DNA of 64,000 nucleotides from Paenibacillus polymyxa (GTDB taxonomy: Bacteria > Bacillota > Bacilli > Paenibacillales > Paenibacillaceae). Positions 25,585-36,404 of the stretch are shown piece after piece. Where the stretch lies: positions 337,838-401,837 of the forward strand of contig NZ_JAGGNR010000012.1 in NCBI RefSeq assembly GCF_018614975.1, written 5' to 3'. How positions within the stretch are numbered: the first letter of the stretch is position 1; each line of letters begins with the position of its first letter. The position numbers and the translations under genes are program-made. A model generated the notes under the pieces. It made no database searches and was not told where the DNA came from. It worked only from the letters and a program-made list of their open reading frames with translations.

Positions 25585-26880
25585 ATGAACAAGATATTGG
25601 CCTGGAATATTGGAAAGTGGAAAAAAAGATGTCTGCACGTGCTGGCCATGGGCCGTACGTTGTTGTTGCTTATGATCATATCTGCCTTGTTTTTTGTCGT
25701 ACTGGGTCTCGGGGGCATGGCAGAGAAACGTTTGAATAGTTCACCCGTTTCTTCCATGAAAGGATTTGCAAGTGCTGTATCAAGCCGCTTTTTCGTCGAT
25801 ATGCTCGGTATGGAGATGCCCCAACTCACCCAGAAGGAACAGACCTCTGCCATATCCGGTGAGAATCTCACCTCTTTTGTTTTCCAATTACTAACGAATG
25901 TAAATCCTCAAGACCCCAAAAGTCTGATTGCTAGAGAAATGCCGGGCATGGGTTCCAACCAACCTGTTCTGCTCCGTCCTGGATCTGGTAATGAAAAAGC
26001 CGAGGCTCCTGAAGATTATCAGCCCGGTCCCAGTCTTACGGATACGGCTTCTGCGGGTGGAGGGAAACTCGGTAGTGAGCTGCACGTTCCACCAGGCCAG
26101 GACAATACGGATCCACCTGATTCGAGCGAGCCTGGAGATGGAGTAGGTAAAGAAGATCCCCCAGCGAAGAATGGTGAGAAAGACCATTCAGGCTCACCGA
26201 CAACAGGTAAAAAGTCAATTCTTATCTATCATTCCCATCCACGGGAAGGCTACAATCCACTGCTAGGTACAAAAAGTGATAATCCATCATCAGGCAAATC
26301 AACAGGTAATGTGTTTCAAGTGGGAACCTACCTCTCAGACAGTTTGGAGAAGCTGGGAATTGGCGTAGAGCACGCCAAGGATGATTATCCCACCAAAGTA
26401 AAGGACTATAACTGGAACTATTCTTATAAATACTCCCGTCAAACGGTAAAAGCGGCACTTGCTCAAAATGATGATCTGACGTACCTCATCGACATTCATC
26501 GCGATTCACAGCGTCATGGCAAAACAACGACTACCATTAACGACTTGGGTTACGCCAAAGTGTATTTCATTATTGGACATGAAAATCCGAATTGGCGGCA
26601 GAATGAAGCTTTTGCAGCGAAAATTCATAAGAAACTGGAAGCCAAGTATCCTGGGGTATCCCGAGGTGTGTGGGGCAAGGATGGCGGAGGAGCCAACAAC
26701 GGAGAGTATAACCAAACCCTTTCACCCAACAGCATTTTGATCGAGATTGGCGGCATCGACAACACAGGAGCTGAGCTCCAACGGACATCGAAGATTCTCG
26801 CCGACATGATTGCCCAAGTGTATTGGGAAGATCAAAAGGTGGATAAAGCCAGTGCCAAAACCTCGTCGCAGGGTGGATAG
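25585..26880 (+). CDS. spoIIP: Stage II sporulation protein P
   Basis: Peptidoglycan amidase/endopeptidase of the engulfment complex (SpoIID-SpoIIM-SpoIIP). 431 residues from the ATG at 25585 (AAGGAG upstream): an N-terminal membrane helix (about 22-44), a polar linker rich in Pro/Gly/Ser (about 130-210), and the catalytic domain with YHSHPREGYNP, DIHRDSQRH and ILIEIGG motifs. It lies between gpr and yqxA, the conserved order. Confidence 0.94.
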   Translation: MNKILAWNIGKWKKRCLHVLAMGRTLLLLMIISALFFVVLGLGGMAEKRLNSSPVSSMKGFASAVSSRFFVDMLGMEMPQLTQKEQTSAISGENLTSFVFQLLTNVNPQDPKSLIAREMPGMGSNQPVLLRPGSGNEKAEAPEDYQPGPSLTDTASAGGGKLGSELHVPPGQDNTDPPDSSEPGDGVGKEDPPAKNGEKDHSGSPTTGKKSILIYHSHPREGYNPLLGTKSDNPSSGKSTGNVFQVGTYLSDSLEKLGIGVEHAKDDYPTKVKDYNWNYSYKYSRQTVKAALAQNDDLTYLIDIHRDSQRHGKTTTTINDLGYAKVYFIIGHENPNWRQNEAFAAKIHKKLEAKYPGVSRGVWGKDGGGANNGEYNQTLSPNSILIEIGGIDNTGAELQRTSKILADMIAQVYWEDQKVDKASAKTSSQGG

Positions 26881-26942
26881 GAACCATATATGTAAGTATG
26901 TAAGAAGGAAAAATAGTTAGAGAGTGACAGGAGGCAATGCAC

Positions 26943-27302
26943 ATGTCCAGATTCGGTAAAAGACTGTTATCCATCGCTGTATTAATGTTGCTGGGTGTTC
27001 TGTTTGGAATGCAGCTGGCTGGCAGCAACTTTCATATGGGCAATCCATCAGGAGGCACGTCAACCGTGGTGACAACTCAGCCAACTTCATCGGTTACCGA
27101 ATCTGTTCCGACTGCACCTGTCCAAAAGGAAATCAAAGAACCACCATTTGTACCTGTTCAGTCACCAAGCCAAGTGCTTGGGGCAGATCAAAATAAGGCT
27201 CCGGTTGATGTGTTGGCAGACAAAACGGCTGGACTATTGCAAAATCTCTCACACAGTGGAATCAAGTGGGTAGTCTCTCTTTTTAGCGGCGTTGCTGAAT
27301 AA
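26943..27302 (+). CDS. yqxA: YqxA-like small membrane protein (DUF3679)
   Basis: 119 residues: one N-terminal membrane helix (about 8-28, SIAVLMLLGVLFGMQLAG) followed by a Ser/Thr/Pro-rich exterior and a C-terminal amphipathic segment. Assigned mainly by position between spoIIP and lepA, where B. subtilis has yqxA, and by the matching layout. Two ATG codons are close: 26937 is 2 nt from AGGAGG, 26943 is 8 nt away, so the latter is chosen. Function unknown. Confidence 0.75.
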   Translation: MSRFGKRLLSIAVLMLLGVLFGMQLAGSNFHMGNPSGGTSTVVTTQPTSSVTESVPTAPVQKEIKEPPFVPVQSPSQVLGADQNKAPVDVLADKTAGLLQNLSHSGIKWVVSLFSGVAE

Positions 27303-27447
27303 AATACCATGATTTAAAGGTACAATATAACCTCTGGGAGTGCATGATGACACTTTATTATAAAGTTGAGACATCACGGGATTGATGCTCTGTGCTTCAA
27401 CTGTTATAATGAAGTGATTGACACTAGGCTGTTTCTGGGGGTAAGGA

Positions 27448-29262
27448 ATGACTGACATTCGGGCAAGACAACGTAAAATTCGTAACTTTTCTATTATTGC
27501 ACATATAGATCACGGCAAATCAACACTTGCGGACCGGATCTTGGAGCACACAGGTGCGCTCACGTCACGTGAAATGCAGGAACAGGTTCTGGATAAAATG
27601 GACCTTGAACGCGAACGTGGAATAACGATCAAGCTACAAGCAGTAGCCTTGACTTACAAAGCGGATGACGGGGAAGAGTATTTATTGAATCTGATTGATA
27701 CACCGGGACACGTAGACTTCACGTATGAAGTATCACGCAGTCTTGCTGCATGTGAAGGTGCTCTGCTGGTTGTGGATGCAGCTCAGGGAATTGAAGCCCA
27801 AACACTTGCGAACGTGTATCTGGCATTGGATAACAACCTTGAAATTTTACCAGTTATCAACAAAATTGACCTTCCGAGCGCTGATCCTGAACGGGTGAAG
27901 CAGGAAGTGGAAGATGTTATTGGTTTGGACACAAGTAATGCGGTTTTGGCTTCGGCCAAATCAGGAATCGGAATCAAAGAAATTTTGGAGCAAGTGGTGA
28001 AAAGTGTTCCGGCACCGACTGGTGATCCTGAGCAGCCTTTGAAAGCGCTGATTTTTGACTCGCACTACGACCCGTACAAAGGTGTAATCGTATATGTGCG
28101 TGTTGTTGACGGCAAAATCAAATCCGGTTCCAAAATTAAAATGATGGCAACGGGTAAATCATTTGAAGTCATTGAAGTTGGAGCGTTCAAACCTCGCATG
28201 ACCATCGTGGATGAGCTGAACGTGGGTGATGTTGGATTTATCGTTGCAGGTATCCGGCATGTTGGTGATACACAAGTCGGGGATACGGTAACGGATGCCA
28301 AAAATCCAACACCGGAACCTTTGCCGGGTTACCGTAAAATTAACCCAATGGTATACTGCGGTCTCTATCCGATTGAAACATCGGACTATGTTGACCTGCG
28401 TGAAGCACTTGAGAAATTGCAGTTGAACGATGCGTCTCTGAGTTTTGAACCGGAAACATCCAGTGCACTCGGTTTTGGATTCCGTTGTGGATTCCTTGGA
28501 CTGCTTCACATGGACGTGATCCAGGAGCGGATCGAGCGGGAGTTTAACATTCCGTTGATCACAACGGCACCAAGTGTAATTTATCACGTCACCTTAACAA
28601 ATGGTGAAGTGATGAAAATCGACAACCCATCCAACTATCCTGAGGTGGGACGGATTGATTACGTCGAGGAACCATACGTCAAGGCAGATATTATCGTACC
28701 GAATGATTATGTAGGTACTATTATGGAGCTGTGTCAGACTAAACGCGGTGAATATGTAAATATGGAATATCTGGACACAACCCGGGTTACCATTACCTAT
28801 GAGATTCCGTTGTCCGAGATTGTATATGACTTCTTCGACCAGTTGAAATCCGGTACCAAAGGATATGCATCCCTGGATTATGAGCTGTCAGGTTACCGTC
28901 AGTCCAATCTGGCAAAAATGGATATTGTACTCAATGGCGAACAAGTGGATGCTCTGTCCTTCATCGTTCACCGTGACCGTGCCTATAACCGCGGACGCAT
29001 TGTCTGTGAGAAACTGCGCGAGCTGATTCCACGGCAAATGTTCGAGGTGCCAATTCAGGCATCTGTAGGTACCAAGGTTGTTGCTCGTGAGACGGTAAAA
29101 GCAATGCGTAAAAACGTACTTGCCAAGTGTTATGGTGGTGACATCTCGCGGAAACGGAAACTGCTTGAGAAGCAGAAGGAAGGTAAGAAGCGGATGAAGC
29201 AGGTTGGTAACGTTGAGGTGCCACAAGAGGCGTTCATGGCGGTACTGAAAATTGATGACTAA
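27448..29262 (+). CDS. lepA: Elongation factor 4 (back-translocating GTPase)
   Basis: 604-residue translational GTPase. G1 AHIDHGKST (18-26), G3 DTPGHVDF, G4 NKIDLPSA and the LepA-specific C-terminal domain ending [14 protein letters not shown] are complete. The ATG is preceded by GGGGGTAAGG. It lies in the spoIIP-yqxA-lepA-hemW order of Bacilli. An 11-bp inverted repeat (29265-29309) directly follows the stop codon. Confidence 0.97.
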   Translation: MTDIRARQRKIRNFSIIAHIDHGKSTLADRILEHTGALTSREMQEQVLDKMDLERERGITIKLQAVALTYKADDGEEYLLNLIDTPGHVDFTYEVSRSLAACEGALLVVDAAQGIEAQTLANVYLALDNNLEILPVINKIDLPSADPERVKQEVEDVIGLDTSNAVLASAKSGIGIKEILEQVVKSVPAPTGDPEQPLKALIFDSHYDPYKGVIVYVRVVDGKIKSGSKIKMMATGKSFEVIEVGAFKPRMTIVDELNVGDVGFIVAGIRHVGDTQVGDTVTDAKNPTPEPLPGYRKINPMVYCGLYPIETSDYVDLREALEKLQLNDASLSFEPETSSALGFGFRCGFLGLLHMDVIQERIEREFNIPLITTAPSVIYHVTLTNGEVMKIDNPSNYPEVGRIDYVEEPYVKADIIVPNDYVGTIMELCQTKRGEYVNMEYLDTTRVTITYEIPLSEIVYDFFDQLKSGTKGYASLDYELSGYRQSNLAKMDIVLNGEQVDALSFIVHRDRAYNRGRIVCEKLRELIPRQMFEVPIQASVGTKVVARETVKAMRKNVLAKCYGGDISRKRKLLEKQKEGKKRMKQVGNVEVPQEAFMAVLKIDD

Positions 29263-29366
29263 TAATTCAATTTCGGGTACATCACAGAGTGTGTGTATCG
29301 AAATTGAATTGTAGGACGTTTGCTTGCAAACGTGGGTACAACACAAATTATTAAATAACTAAGCTG

Positions 29367-29396
29367 AAAGGGAAGCCGGATGGCTTTCCTTTTTTC
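29367..29396 (+). terminator. Intrinsic terminator just upstream of hemW
   Basis: AAGGGAAGCC pairs with GGCTTTCCTT around GGAT, followed by TTTTTT. It ends only about 20 nt before the hemW start codon, so it could either end the lepA transcript or attenuate hemW. Confidence 0.8.
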
Positions 29397-29415
29397 AAAT
29401 AGAGGGGGACTTGCC

Positions 29416-30600
29416 ATGACATTGGCAGCACACAGCCGGAAGACAGGTGCGCCCCAAGCGGTGTATCTTCACATTCCCTTTTGCACGAATAAATGTTTTT
29501 ATTGCGACTTTAACTCCTACGTTCTGAAAGATCAGCCCGTGATGCAATATCTCGAAGCGCTGGAACGGGAGATGGAACATACCGTTAAGGCCAATCCACC
29601 GGGTGAGATTAAGACCATATTTGTAGGTGGTGGTACGCCAACAGCTCTGAAACCGGATGAGATGGCGGTATTTCTTCGTTCCGTGAAGACGTATTTCCCA
29701 AATTGGGCCGACGATATTGAATTTTCGATGGAAGCCAACCCGGGAACCACGGATGCGGAGAAACTCGCTGCGATGAAAGAGGGCGGGGTTAACCGTGTTA
29801 GTTTTGGCGTGCAGGCTTTTCAGAATGATCTGCTGACAGGCATTGGGCGTATTCATAATACGGATGATGTATATCGCAGTTTGGAGAATGCTCGAAAAGC
29901 GGGACTGAATAACCTGTCAATTGACCTGATGTTTGGGTTGCCGAACCAGACTGTTGAAATGTTGAATGAGAGTATCGACAAAGCGCTGGAACTGGATCTG
30001 CCGCATTACTCCATCTACAGTCTGAAAGTGGAAGAAAATACACTTTTCCATACACTGTATCAGAAGAACCAGTTGCCACTTCCTCATGAAGATGATGAGC
30101 TGGAGATGTATCTTCTATTAATGAGACGTATGAAAGAAGCAGGCTATGGACAATACGAGATCAGTAACTTTGCCAAGCCGGGCTTTGAGAGTCGTCACAA
30201 TATTACCTACTGGCGTAATGAGGACTACTATGGTCTGGGTGCAGGTGCGCATGGATATGTGGGCCGCGAACGGCATATGAATATTAAAGGTATAAATCCT
30301 TATGTTGAAGCTTCACGAGCAGGACTGCCTCGTCTGGATCATTTCGAGATTGCTCGCCCGGAGGCGATGGAAGATTATCTGATGGTTGGACTCAGAATGT
30401 TGGAGGGGGCTTCGGCCTCGCGGTTTAGCGAACAGTTCGGAGAGTCCATGGAAGAAGTGTTTGCGAAGCCTTTGGGTAAAATGTTGAACGCAGGGTTGCT
30501 TGAGCGGACGGCAGACGGCTTCCGACTGAGCGAGCAGGGTATCCTGTTCGGAAATGACGTTTTTGCGGAGTTTATCGGGTCCATATCGCTGAATTCATAG
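29416..30600 (+). CDS. hemW: HemW, radical SAM heme chaperone (HemN-like)
   Basis: 394 residues. The radical SAM cluster motif Cys23-x3-Cys27-x2-Cys30 (FCTNKCFYC) is followed by glycine-rich VGGGTPTAL. Members of this group were long annotated as oxygen-independent coproporphyrinogen oxidase, but HemW proteins bind heme and deliver it to targets; the shorter N-terminus, beginning directly at VYLHIPFC, favours HemW. The ATG at 29416 follows GAGGGGG; the upstream in-frame extension would begin inside the terminator hairpin. Confidence 0.92.
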   Translation: MTLAAHSRKTGAPQAVYLHIPFCTNKCFYCDFNSYVLKDQPVMQYLEALEREMEHTVKANPPGEIKTIFVGGGTPTALKPDEMAVFLRSVKTYFPNWADDIEFSMEANPGTTDAEKLAAMKEGGVNRVSFGVQAFQNDLLTGIGRIHNTDDVYRSLENARKAGLNNLSIDLMFGLPNQTVEMLNESIDKALELDLPHYSIYSLKVEENTLFHTLYQKNQLPLPHEDDELEMYLLLMRRMKEAGYGQYEISNFAKPGFESRHNITYWRNEDYYGLGAGAHGYVGRERHMNIKGINPYVEASRAGLPRLDHFEIARPEAMEDYLMVGLRMLEGASASRFSEQFGESMEEVFAKPLGKMLNAGLLERTADGFRLSEQGILFGNDVFAEFIGSISLNS

Positions 30601-30718
30601 CTTGAAATTCTATACGCTCTGTTGTATATTTATTCATATTGATTTTACAGGGCGTGTTAATTTAACAACTACGAAGTCAGCTTTCCTCTGGAAAGCTTGG
30701 TAATAGGAGGAGAGCAGG

Positions 30719-31189
30719 ATGTCGGTAATATGCAGAAAAGCCGTGCCGGAAGATGTTGAACCACTGTATGAAATGATTAAGGGCTATGCAGAACGTGGGA
30801 TCATGCTTCCGCGATCACGGGAAATACTGCACCGACAGCTGGAGCACTTTGTTGTAGCCGAAGTTGATGGTGAAGTGGTGGGTTGCGGATCGCTTTGTCG
30901 TCTGGGGAATGATTTGGTGGAAGTCAGATCACTCGGTATCTCGGAAGGGCATAAAGGGCTAGGTATTGGCTCCCGATTGCTGGACCGGCTGGTAGAAGAA
31001 GCGGAGAAACAACAGATTCCCAAGGTTATGGCGTTAACCTATGAAGTGTCCTTCTTTCTCAAAAACGGATTTGCCGTGGTGGAAAAAGAGATTTTCCCCG
31101 AGAAAGTATGGACCGACTGTGTTCATTGCAGCAAGCAGGATTGTTGTGATGAGATCGCGGTGTTGAAAGAGCTTAACGTATCAGCCTAA
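30719..31189 (+). CDS. GNAT family N-acetyltransferase with C-terminal cysteine cluster
   Basis: 156 residues. The acetyl-CoA-binding motif A is GHKGLGIGSRLL, after the strand VRSLGIS. The protein resembles the acetyltransferase domain of N-acetylglutamate synthase-like proteins, but the substrate cannot be told from sequence. The C-terminal DCVHCSKQDCCDE adds four cysteines, which could bind metal. AGGAGGAG lies close before the ATG. Located between hemW and the hrcA promoter and followed by a terminator. Confidence 0.85.
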   Translation: MSVICRKAVPEDVEPLYEMIKGYAERGIMLPRSREILHRQLEHFVVAEVDGEVVGCGSLCRLGNDLVEVRSLGISEGHKGLGIGSRLLDRLVEEAEKQQIPKVMALTYEVSFFLKNGFAVVEKEIFPEKVWTDCVHCSKQDCCDEIAVLKELNVSA

Positions 31190-31198
31190 CAACTGAAT

Positions 31199-31252
31199 GG
31201 ATTGCATGGAACGAGCCGAGTCAGCCTCTGCCCTACATGCAGTCCTTTTTTA
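31199..31252 (+). terminator. Intrinsic terminator after the GNAT gene
   Basis: GGATTGCATG pairs with CATGCAGTCC, with a long inner loop, followed by TTTTTT. It insulates the heat-shock operon. Confidence 0.75.
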
Positions 31253-31336
31253 CTTCAAAGTATGTTCCAGAAAGTTGTTAGGACTCGTAGACATTGGTCT
31301 ATACTATAAATAGATGAGCCCACTCATCAAACTCAC

Positions 31337-31366
31337 TTGACAATGTTCACGTCAGTTTGGTATTTT
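31337..31366 (+). promoter_or_regulatory. SigA promoter of the hrcA-grpE-dnaK-dnaJ operon
   Basis: TTGACA at 31337-31342, an 18-nt spacer and TATTTT at 31361-31366. The start of transcription falls just before or within the CIRCE element. Confidence 0.75.
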
Positions 31367-31377
31367 TGTATTACCGC

Positions 31378-31404
31378 TTAGCACTCATCTAACCGGAGTG
31401 CTAA
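31378..31404 (+). promoter_or_regulatory. CIRCE operator
   Basis: Perfect consensus TTAGCACTC, nine nucleotides, GAGTGCTAA. It is the binding site of the HrcA repressor encoded directly downstream, so the operon is autoregulated and induced by heat shock. Confidence 0.97.
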
Positions 31405-31444
31405 CGATATGGGACAGTACAGTCAGAAGGAGGGAATACTCACC

Positions 31445-32476
31445 ATGTTAACAGAGCGTCAACGAATGATTCTGAACGCTATAGTGGATGACTATATCCG
31501 TTCAGCTGAGCCCGTAGGGTCCCGGAGCATTTCCAAAAGGGGAGATGTTGGATACAGTCCGGCGACGATCCGTAATGAAATGGCGGACCTTGAAGATATG
31601 GGTTTTCTGGAACAGCCGCATACATCGGCAGGACGCATTCCATCCCATAAAGGATATCGATATTATGTCGATCATTTGGTTCCCTGGAATCAGGTGGAGC
31701 CTCAGGAGTTGGATGATCTGAAGTCGTTCTTCGCTGAAAAACTGAACGTCATGGAACAAGTTATTCAGCATGCATCCAATATTTTGTCACATATGACGAA
31801 TTATACTTCGATCCTGCTCGGACCTGAAGTATTCCATACTTCCCTTCGTCACTTCCAATTGCTTCCGCTGAACGAGAGTGAAGCTGTGGCAATCATCGTG
31901 ACCAATACAGGTCAGGTGGAGAACAAGACAGTCCAGATTCCACCTGAAATCTCGGTAGCCGAGATGGAAAATGTGGTTGGCTTGTTAAATACCAAACTTG
32001 TGGGCGTACCCATCTACAAATTAAAATCCCGTCTTTATACCGAACTTGGGCAAGAGATGGAACGGCATATTACACGTTATGAGGAAGTTATGCAGGTGCT
32101 GAACAGTGCCTTTGACAACGAACATGACAATCGTCTGTTCCTCAGTGGTGCCACCAACATGTTGACTCAACCGGAGTTTAAAGATATCGAAAAGGTAAAA
32201 GATATTCTTGATCTGCTTGAAGAGACACCAACACTCATGAAATTGATGATGCCCGTGCCGGGTGGATCTGGTATTCAGGTGCGAATAGGCACCGAGAATG
32301 ATCATGAAGCCTTTGCTAACTGCAGCCTCATCACAGCATCTTATTCATTGGATGGCGAGGCTTTGGGTTCGATCGGTATTCTGGGACCCACGCGGATGGA
32401 TTACGCACGTGTCATTCATATTCTAAATATACTATCCCGTGACTTGACGGCGATGCTGACACATCGTTTCAAATAA
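31445..32476 (+). CDS. hrcA: Heat-inducible transcription repressor HrcA
   Basis: 343 residues, the same length as B. subtilis HrcA. Winged-helix N-terminus beginning MLTERQRMILNAIVDDYI with SPATIRNEMADLEDMG recognition helix region, GAF-like C-terminal domain. Represses its own operon by binding CIRCE; its activity depends on GroEL. ATG at 31445 follows AAGGAGGG; an in-frame upstream ATG at 31409 overlaps the region just after CIRCE and lacks a site. Confidence 0.97.
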   Translation: MLTERQRMILNAIVDDYIRSAEPVGSRSISKRGDVGYSPATIRNEMADLEDMGFLEQPHTSAGRIPSHKGYRYYVDHLVPWNQVEPQELDDLKSFFAEKLNVMEQVIQHASNILSHMTNYTSILLGPEVFHTSLRHFQLLPLNESEAVAIIVTNTGQVENKTVQIPPEISVAEMENVVGLLNTKLVGVPIYKLKSRLYTELGQEMERHITRYEEVMQVLNSAFDNEHDNRLFLSGATNMLTQPEFKDIEKVKDILDLLEETPTLMKLMMPVPGGSGIQVRIGTENDHEAFANCSLITASYSLDGEALGSIGILGPTRMDYARVIHILNILSRDLTAMLTHRFK

Positions 32477-32520
32477 GATTCGGGAATGAACCATTTCATT
32501 CGTATAAGGAGGTGAACATC

Positions 32521-33084
32521 TTGAAAGAGGAGCAATCATTTACAGAAGAACAAGAGGTAACAGCGGCTGAGCAGGAGCCTATTAATGAAGCTGGCGCTGC
32601 AGAAGCACAAGCTGAGGAGATCGCTGATCAGGAGCAGGATGAGCTTGCGCGTCTGAAGGCAGAAGCTGAGGAGCAACAGCAGCGTTATGTCCGTGCACAG
32701 GCTGATTTTGATAATTTCCGTCGTCGTACGCAGAAGGAAAAAGAAGAATTGGCTAAATACGCTTCGATGAAGCTGGTCACCGAACTGGTACCGGTTATTG
32801 ATAACTTCGAGCGCGCCATGGCTACTGTACCGGAAGGAGCAGAGGTCGAATCTTTCTCCAAGGGCATCCAAATGATTTTCCGTCAATTGGAAACGGTGAT
32901 GAATAACGAAGGTCTGACGGCTATGGAATCGGTAGGACAACCGTTTAATCCTGAATTCCACCAAGCCATTATGCAAGTGGAGAGCGACGAGTACGAAGAA
33001 GGTATCGTTGTTGAGGAAGTCCAAAAAGGCTACATGCTGAAAGATAAAGTGCTTCGTCCAGCTATGGTTAAAGTCAGCTCATAA
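32521..33084 (+). CDS. grpE: Nucleotide exchange factor GrpE
   Basis: 187 residues with an acidic, Glu/Gln/Ala-rich N-terminal coiled coil (to about 75), then RAQADFDNFRRRTQKEK and the C-terminal beta-wing domain (FNPEFHQAIMQVE, KDKVLRPAMVKVS). The cochaperone exchanges ADP on DnaK. I chose the TTG at 32521 because AAGGAGG lies 8 nt upstream; the GTG at 32512 is embedded in that site. Confidence 0.94.
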   Translation: MKEEQSFTEEQEVTAAEQEPINEAGAAEAQAEEIADQEQDELARLKAEAEEQQQRYVRAQADFDNFRRRTQKEKEELAKYASMKLVTELVPVIDNFERAMATVPEGAEVESFSKGIQMIFRQLETVMNNEGLTAMESVGQPFNPEFHQAIMQVESDEYEEGIVVEEVQKGYMLKDKVLRPAMVKVSS

Positions 33085-33243
33085 TTTCCCAATAGGAAGG
33101 GATCAGTCGGCACCGTGGTTGAACAATGTGGGCGAAGTTTAATATAAAGGTTTGTACACATAGAGCACGATTAGCAACATGAACATCCAAATAAGGGTCA
33201 TACCTGACCATTCATTTTAAATTGTCGAGGAGGAAATATTTCC

Positions 33244-35088
33244 ATGAGCAAAGTAATCGGTATTGACTTAGGAACAACAAACTCATGCGTAGCGGTAATG
33301 GAAGGCGGCGAGGCTGTCGTAATTCCAAATCCGGAGGGCGCACGTACAACCCCATCCGTAGTAGGTTTCAAAAAAGATGGAGAGCGTGTTGTTGGTGAAA
33401 CAGCAAAACGTCAAGCAATCACGAACCCGGATCGTACGATTATCTCAATCAAACGTCATATGGGTACTTCCCATAAAGAAACAATCGATAGCAAAGATTA
33501 CTCCCCACAAGAGATCTCTGCAATCATCCTGCAAAAATTGAAATCCGATGCTGAAGCATATCTGGGTCAAACGGTAACTCAAGCCGTTATCACAGTGCCT
33601 GCTTATTTCAATGACAGTCAGCGTCAAGCGACTAAAGATGCAGGTAAAATTGCTGGTCTGGAAGTTCTGCGTATCGTCAACGAGCCAACAGCAGCAGCCC
33701 TGGCATATGGTATGGAGAAATCCGAAGACCAAACGATTCTCGTATATGACCTCGGTGGCGGTACGTTCGACGTATCCATTCTTGAACTGGGTGACGGCTT
33801 CTTCGAAGTTAAAGCAACTAGCGGGGACAACCAACTAGGCGGGGATGACTTTGACCAAGTAATCATCGATTATCTCGTAAGTGAATTCAAAAAAGATCAG
33901 GGCATTGACTTGAGTAAAGATAAAGCAGCGGTTCAACGTTTGAAAGATGCAGCAGAAAAAGCGAAAAAAGAACTTTCCGGTGTATTGACTACAACGATCT
34001 CCCTGCCGTTCATCACCGTTGCTGATGGCGTTCCTCAGCATTTGGAGCTGAACCTGAGCCGTGCGAAATTTGAAGAAATCTCTGCAGGTCTGGTTGAGCG
34101 TACGCTCGAACCAACTCGTCGTGCATTGAGCGATGCGGGGATGACGGCTAACGATATCGACAAGATCGTATTGGTTGGTGGTTCCACACGTATTCCTGCA
34201 GTACAAGAAGCAATCAAAAAACTGACGGGTAAAGAGCCACACAAAGGCGTTAACCCGGATGAAGTTGTAGCTTTGGGTGCTGCTGTACAAGCGGGCGTAC
34301 TGACAGGTGATGTGAAAGACGTTGTATTGCTCGACGTAACTCCATTGTCCCTGGGTATCGAAACAGCGGGTGGCGTATTCACCAAAATGATCGAGCGTAA
34401 CACAACGATCCCTACAAGCAAATCTCAAGTATTCTCAACTTATGCAGACAATCAACCAAGCGTTGAGATTCATGTTCTGCAAGGTGAGCGTGAGATGGCA
34501 GCGGGTAACAAATCGCTTGGACGTTTCATGCTCGGAGATATTCCACCAGCTCCACGTGGTGTTCCACAGATCGAAGTTAGCTTCGATATTGATGCCAACG
34601 GTATCGTTAACGTATCTGCAACAGATAAAGGTACTAACAAAACTCAAAAAATCACAATCACTTCTTCCAGCGGTTTGAGTGATGCTGAAGTTGAGCAAAT
34701 GATGAAAGATGCTGAGCTGCACGCTGAAGAAGATAAAAAACGCAGAGAACTCGTTGAAGCGAAAAACAGTGCAGATCAATTGATCTACTCTGTTGACAAA
34801 ACGATCAAAGATCTTGGCGAAAAAGCAGATGCTGGCGAAGTTGAAAAAGCGAATGCTGCCAAAGAAAAACTGCAAGGCGTTCTGGCTTCCGACAACCTGG
34901 AAGATATCAAAGCGGCTACAGAAGAACTGACAGAGATCGTTCAACAACTGTCTGTTAAACTGTATGAGCAAGCACAGGCACAAGAGCAAGAAGCACAAGG
35001 TGCTGAAGAGCAACAAGGTTCTGCTAAACGTGACAACGTCGTAGACGCTGATTACGAAGTTGTGGATGAAGATAAAAAACAAAACTAA
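33244..35088 (+). CDS. dnaK: Chaperone protein DnaK (Hsp70)
   Basis: 614 residues. ATPase domain with [13 protein letters not shown] at the start, [12 protein letters not shown] and [11 protein letters not shown]; substrate-binding domain; lid; and a Gln/Glu-rich tail ending [17 protein letters not shown] preceded by GAGGAGG. The 159-nt gap from grpE holds no visible gene or strong terminator. Confidence 0.98.
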   Translation: MSKVIGIDLGTTNSCVAVMEGGEAVVIPNPEGARTTPSVVGFKKDGERVVGETAKRQAITNPDRTIISIKRHMGTSHKETIDSKDYSPQEISAIILQKLKSDAEAYLGQTVTQAVITVPAYFNDSQRQATKDAGKIAGLEVLRIVNEPTAAALAYGMEKSEDQTILVYDLGGGTFDVSILELGDGFFEVKATSGDNQLGGDDFDQVIIDYLVSEFKKDQGIDLSKDKAAVQRLKDAAEKAKKELSGVLTTTISLPFITVADGVPQHLELNLSRAKFEEISAGLVERTLEPTRRALSDAGMTANDIDKIVLVGGSTRIPAVQEAIKKLTGKEPHKGVNPDEVVALGAAVQAGVLTGDVKDVVLLDVTPLSLGIETAGGVFTKMIERNTTIPTSKSQVFSTYADNQPSVEIHVLQGEREMAAGNKSLGRFMLGDIPPAPRGVPQIEVSFDIDANGIVNVSATDKGTNKTQKITITSSSGLSDAEVEQMMKDAELHAEEDKKRRELVEAKNSADQLIYSVDKTIKDLGEKADAGEVEKANAAKEKLQGVLASDNLEDIKAATEELTEIVQQLSVKLYEQAQAQEQEAQGAEEQQGSAKRDNVVDADYEVVDEDKKQN

Positions 35089-35133
35089 TTCGTAGTTCTA
35101 CGCGAATTAAACATCGGTGACGTTCGAATTAGA

Positions 35134-35176
35134 GGGAAAGTCATAGCCGGGGCTCCCGCGCTTTGGCTTTCCTTTT
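35134..35176 (+). terminator. Possible attenuator hairpin between dnaK and dnaJ
   Basis: GGGAAAG with flanking TCATAGCC pairs imperfectly with GGCTTTCC, followed by TTTTG. The weak T-tract suggests partial termination or processing that lowers dnaJ relative to dnaK. Confidence 0.5.
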
Positions 35177-35217
35177 GTCACGATGTGCGATATGGTGAAT
35201 GATATGGGGGTGGAAGA

Positions 35218-36342
35218 GTGGCTGAAAAGCGTGATTATTATGAGGTGCTTGGCGTTAGTAAAACGGCTAACGACGATGAGATTAAAAAGGCTTACCGTAA
35301 GCTTGCCCGTCAGTATCACCCTGACGTAAACAAGGCTGCTGATGCGGAAGCTAAATTTAAAGAAGTTAAAGAAGCTTACGACGTAGTGAGTGACGCTCAG
35401 AAGCGTGCACAATATGATCAATATGGTCATGTCGATCCGAATCAAGGTGGATTCGGTGGTGGCGGTGATTTTGGCGGCGGCGGCTTTGGCGACATCTTCG
35501 ACATGTTCTTTGGCGGCGGTGGCGGTGGACGACGTGATCCAAATGCTCCGCAACGGGGGAATGATCTGCAGTACACGATGACAATTGAGTTCAAGGAAGC
35601 CGTATTTGGCAAAGAAACCGATATTACGATTCCGCGTACCGAAGGCTGTGATACCTGTCATGGCTCAGGTGCCAAACCTGGAACGAAACCGGAAACCTGC
35701 TCGGTCTGCCAAGGTAGCGGTCAGCAGGAAGTCGTGCAAAATACACCGTTTGGTCGTATGGTTAATCGTCGTGCATGTTCGAACTGTAGCGGTTCGGGCC
35801 AAATTATCAAAGAAAAATGCACAACGTGCAGTGGTAGCGGTAAAGTCCGCAAGCAACGCAAAATCCATGTTCGCATTCCAGCGGGTGTAGATGATGGCGC
35901 GCAACTGCGTATGACAGGTGAGGGCGAGGGAGGCCTGCGTGGCGGACCAGCGGGAGATCTGTATATTGTCATTCGCGTGAAATCACATGATTTCTTCGAG
36001 CGTGAAGGGGACGATATTTATTGTGAAATACCACTTACCTTTGCTCAGGCAGCTCTGGGAGATGAAGTTGAGATCCCGACGTTGAGTGAAAAAGTGAAGT
36101 TAAAAGTACCAGCCGGTACACAAACGGGGACGTATTTCCGTCTCAAAGGCAAAGGTGTACCACGTCTGCGCGGTATGGGGCAAGGGGATCAACATGTGAA
36201 AGTGGTTGTAGTTACACCTAGTAAGCTGAATGACGAGCAGAAAGATCTGCTTCGCCAAATTGCAGAGCTGGATGGAGAGCAAACACATGAGCATGAACAA
36301 TCCTTCTTTGACAGAGTGAAACGCGCCTTCCGCGGCGACTGA
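35218..36342 (+). CDS. dnaJ: Chaperone protein DnaJ (Hsp40)
   Basis: 374 residues: J domain with the HPD motif (YHPDVNK) near residue 34, a Gly/Phe-rich linker (about 75-105), four zinc-binding repeats ([32 protein letters not shown]) and the C-terminal substrate domains. GTG start after GGGGTGGAAGA. Last gene of the CIRCE operon. Confidence 0.98.
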   Translation: MAEKRDYYEVLGVSKTANDDEIKKAYRKLARQYHPDVNKAADAEAKFKEVKEAYDVVSDAQKRAQYDQYGHVDPNQGGFGGGGDFGGGGFGDIFDMFFGGGGGGRRDPNAPQRGNDLQYTMTIEFKEAVFGKETDITIPRTEGCDTCHGSGAKPGTKPETCSVCQGSGQQEVVQNTPFGRMVNRRACSNCSGSGQIIKEKCTTCSGSGKVRKQRKIHVRIPAGVDDGAQLRMTGEGEGGLRGGPAGDLYIVIRVKSHDFFEREGDDIYCEIPLTFAQAALGDEVEIPTLSEKVKLKVPAGTQTGTYFRLKGKGVPRLRGMGQGDQHVKVVVVTPSKLNDEQKDLLRQIAELDGEQTHEHEQSFFDRVKRAFRGD

Positions 36343-36362
36343 GAATAACATACAGCAAGCCC

Positions 36363-36404
36363 AAAAGGACACCACAGCGGTTTTTACCACGGGTGTCCTT
36401 TTTT
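36363..36404 (+). terminator. Intrinsic terminator after dnaJ
   Basis: AAGGACACC pairs with GGGTGTCCTT around a 17-nt loop, followed by TTTTTT. Confidence 0.88.
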
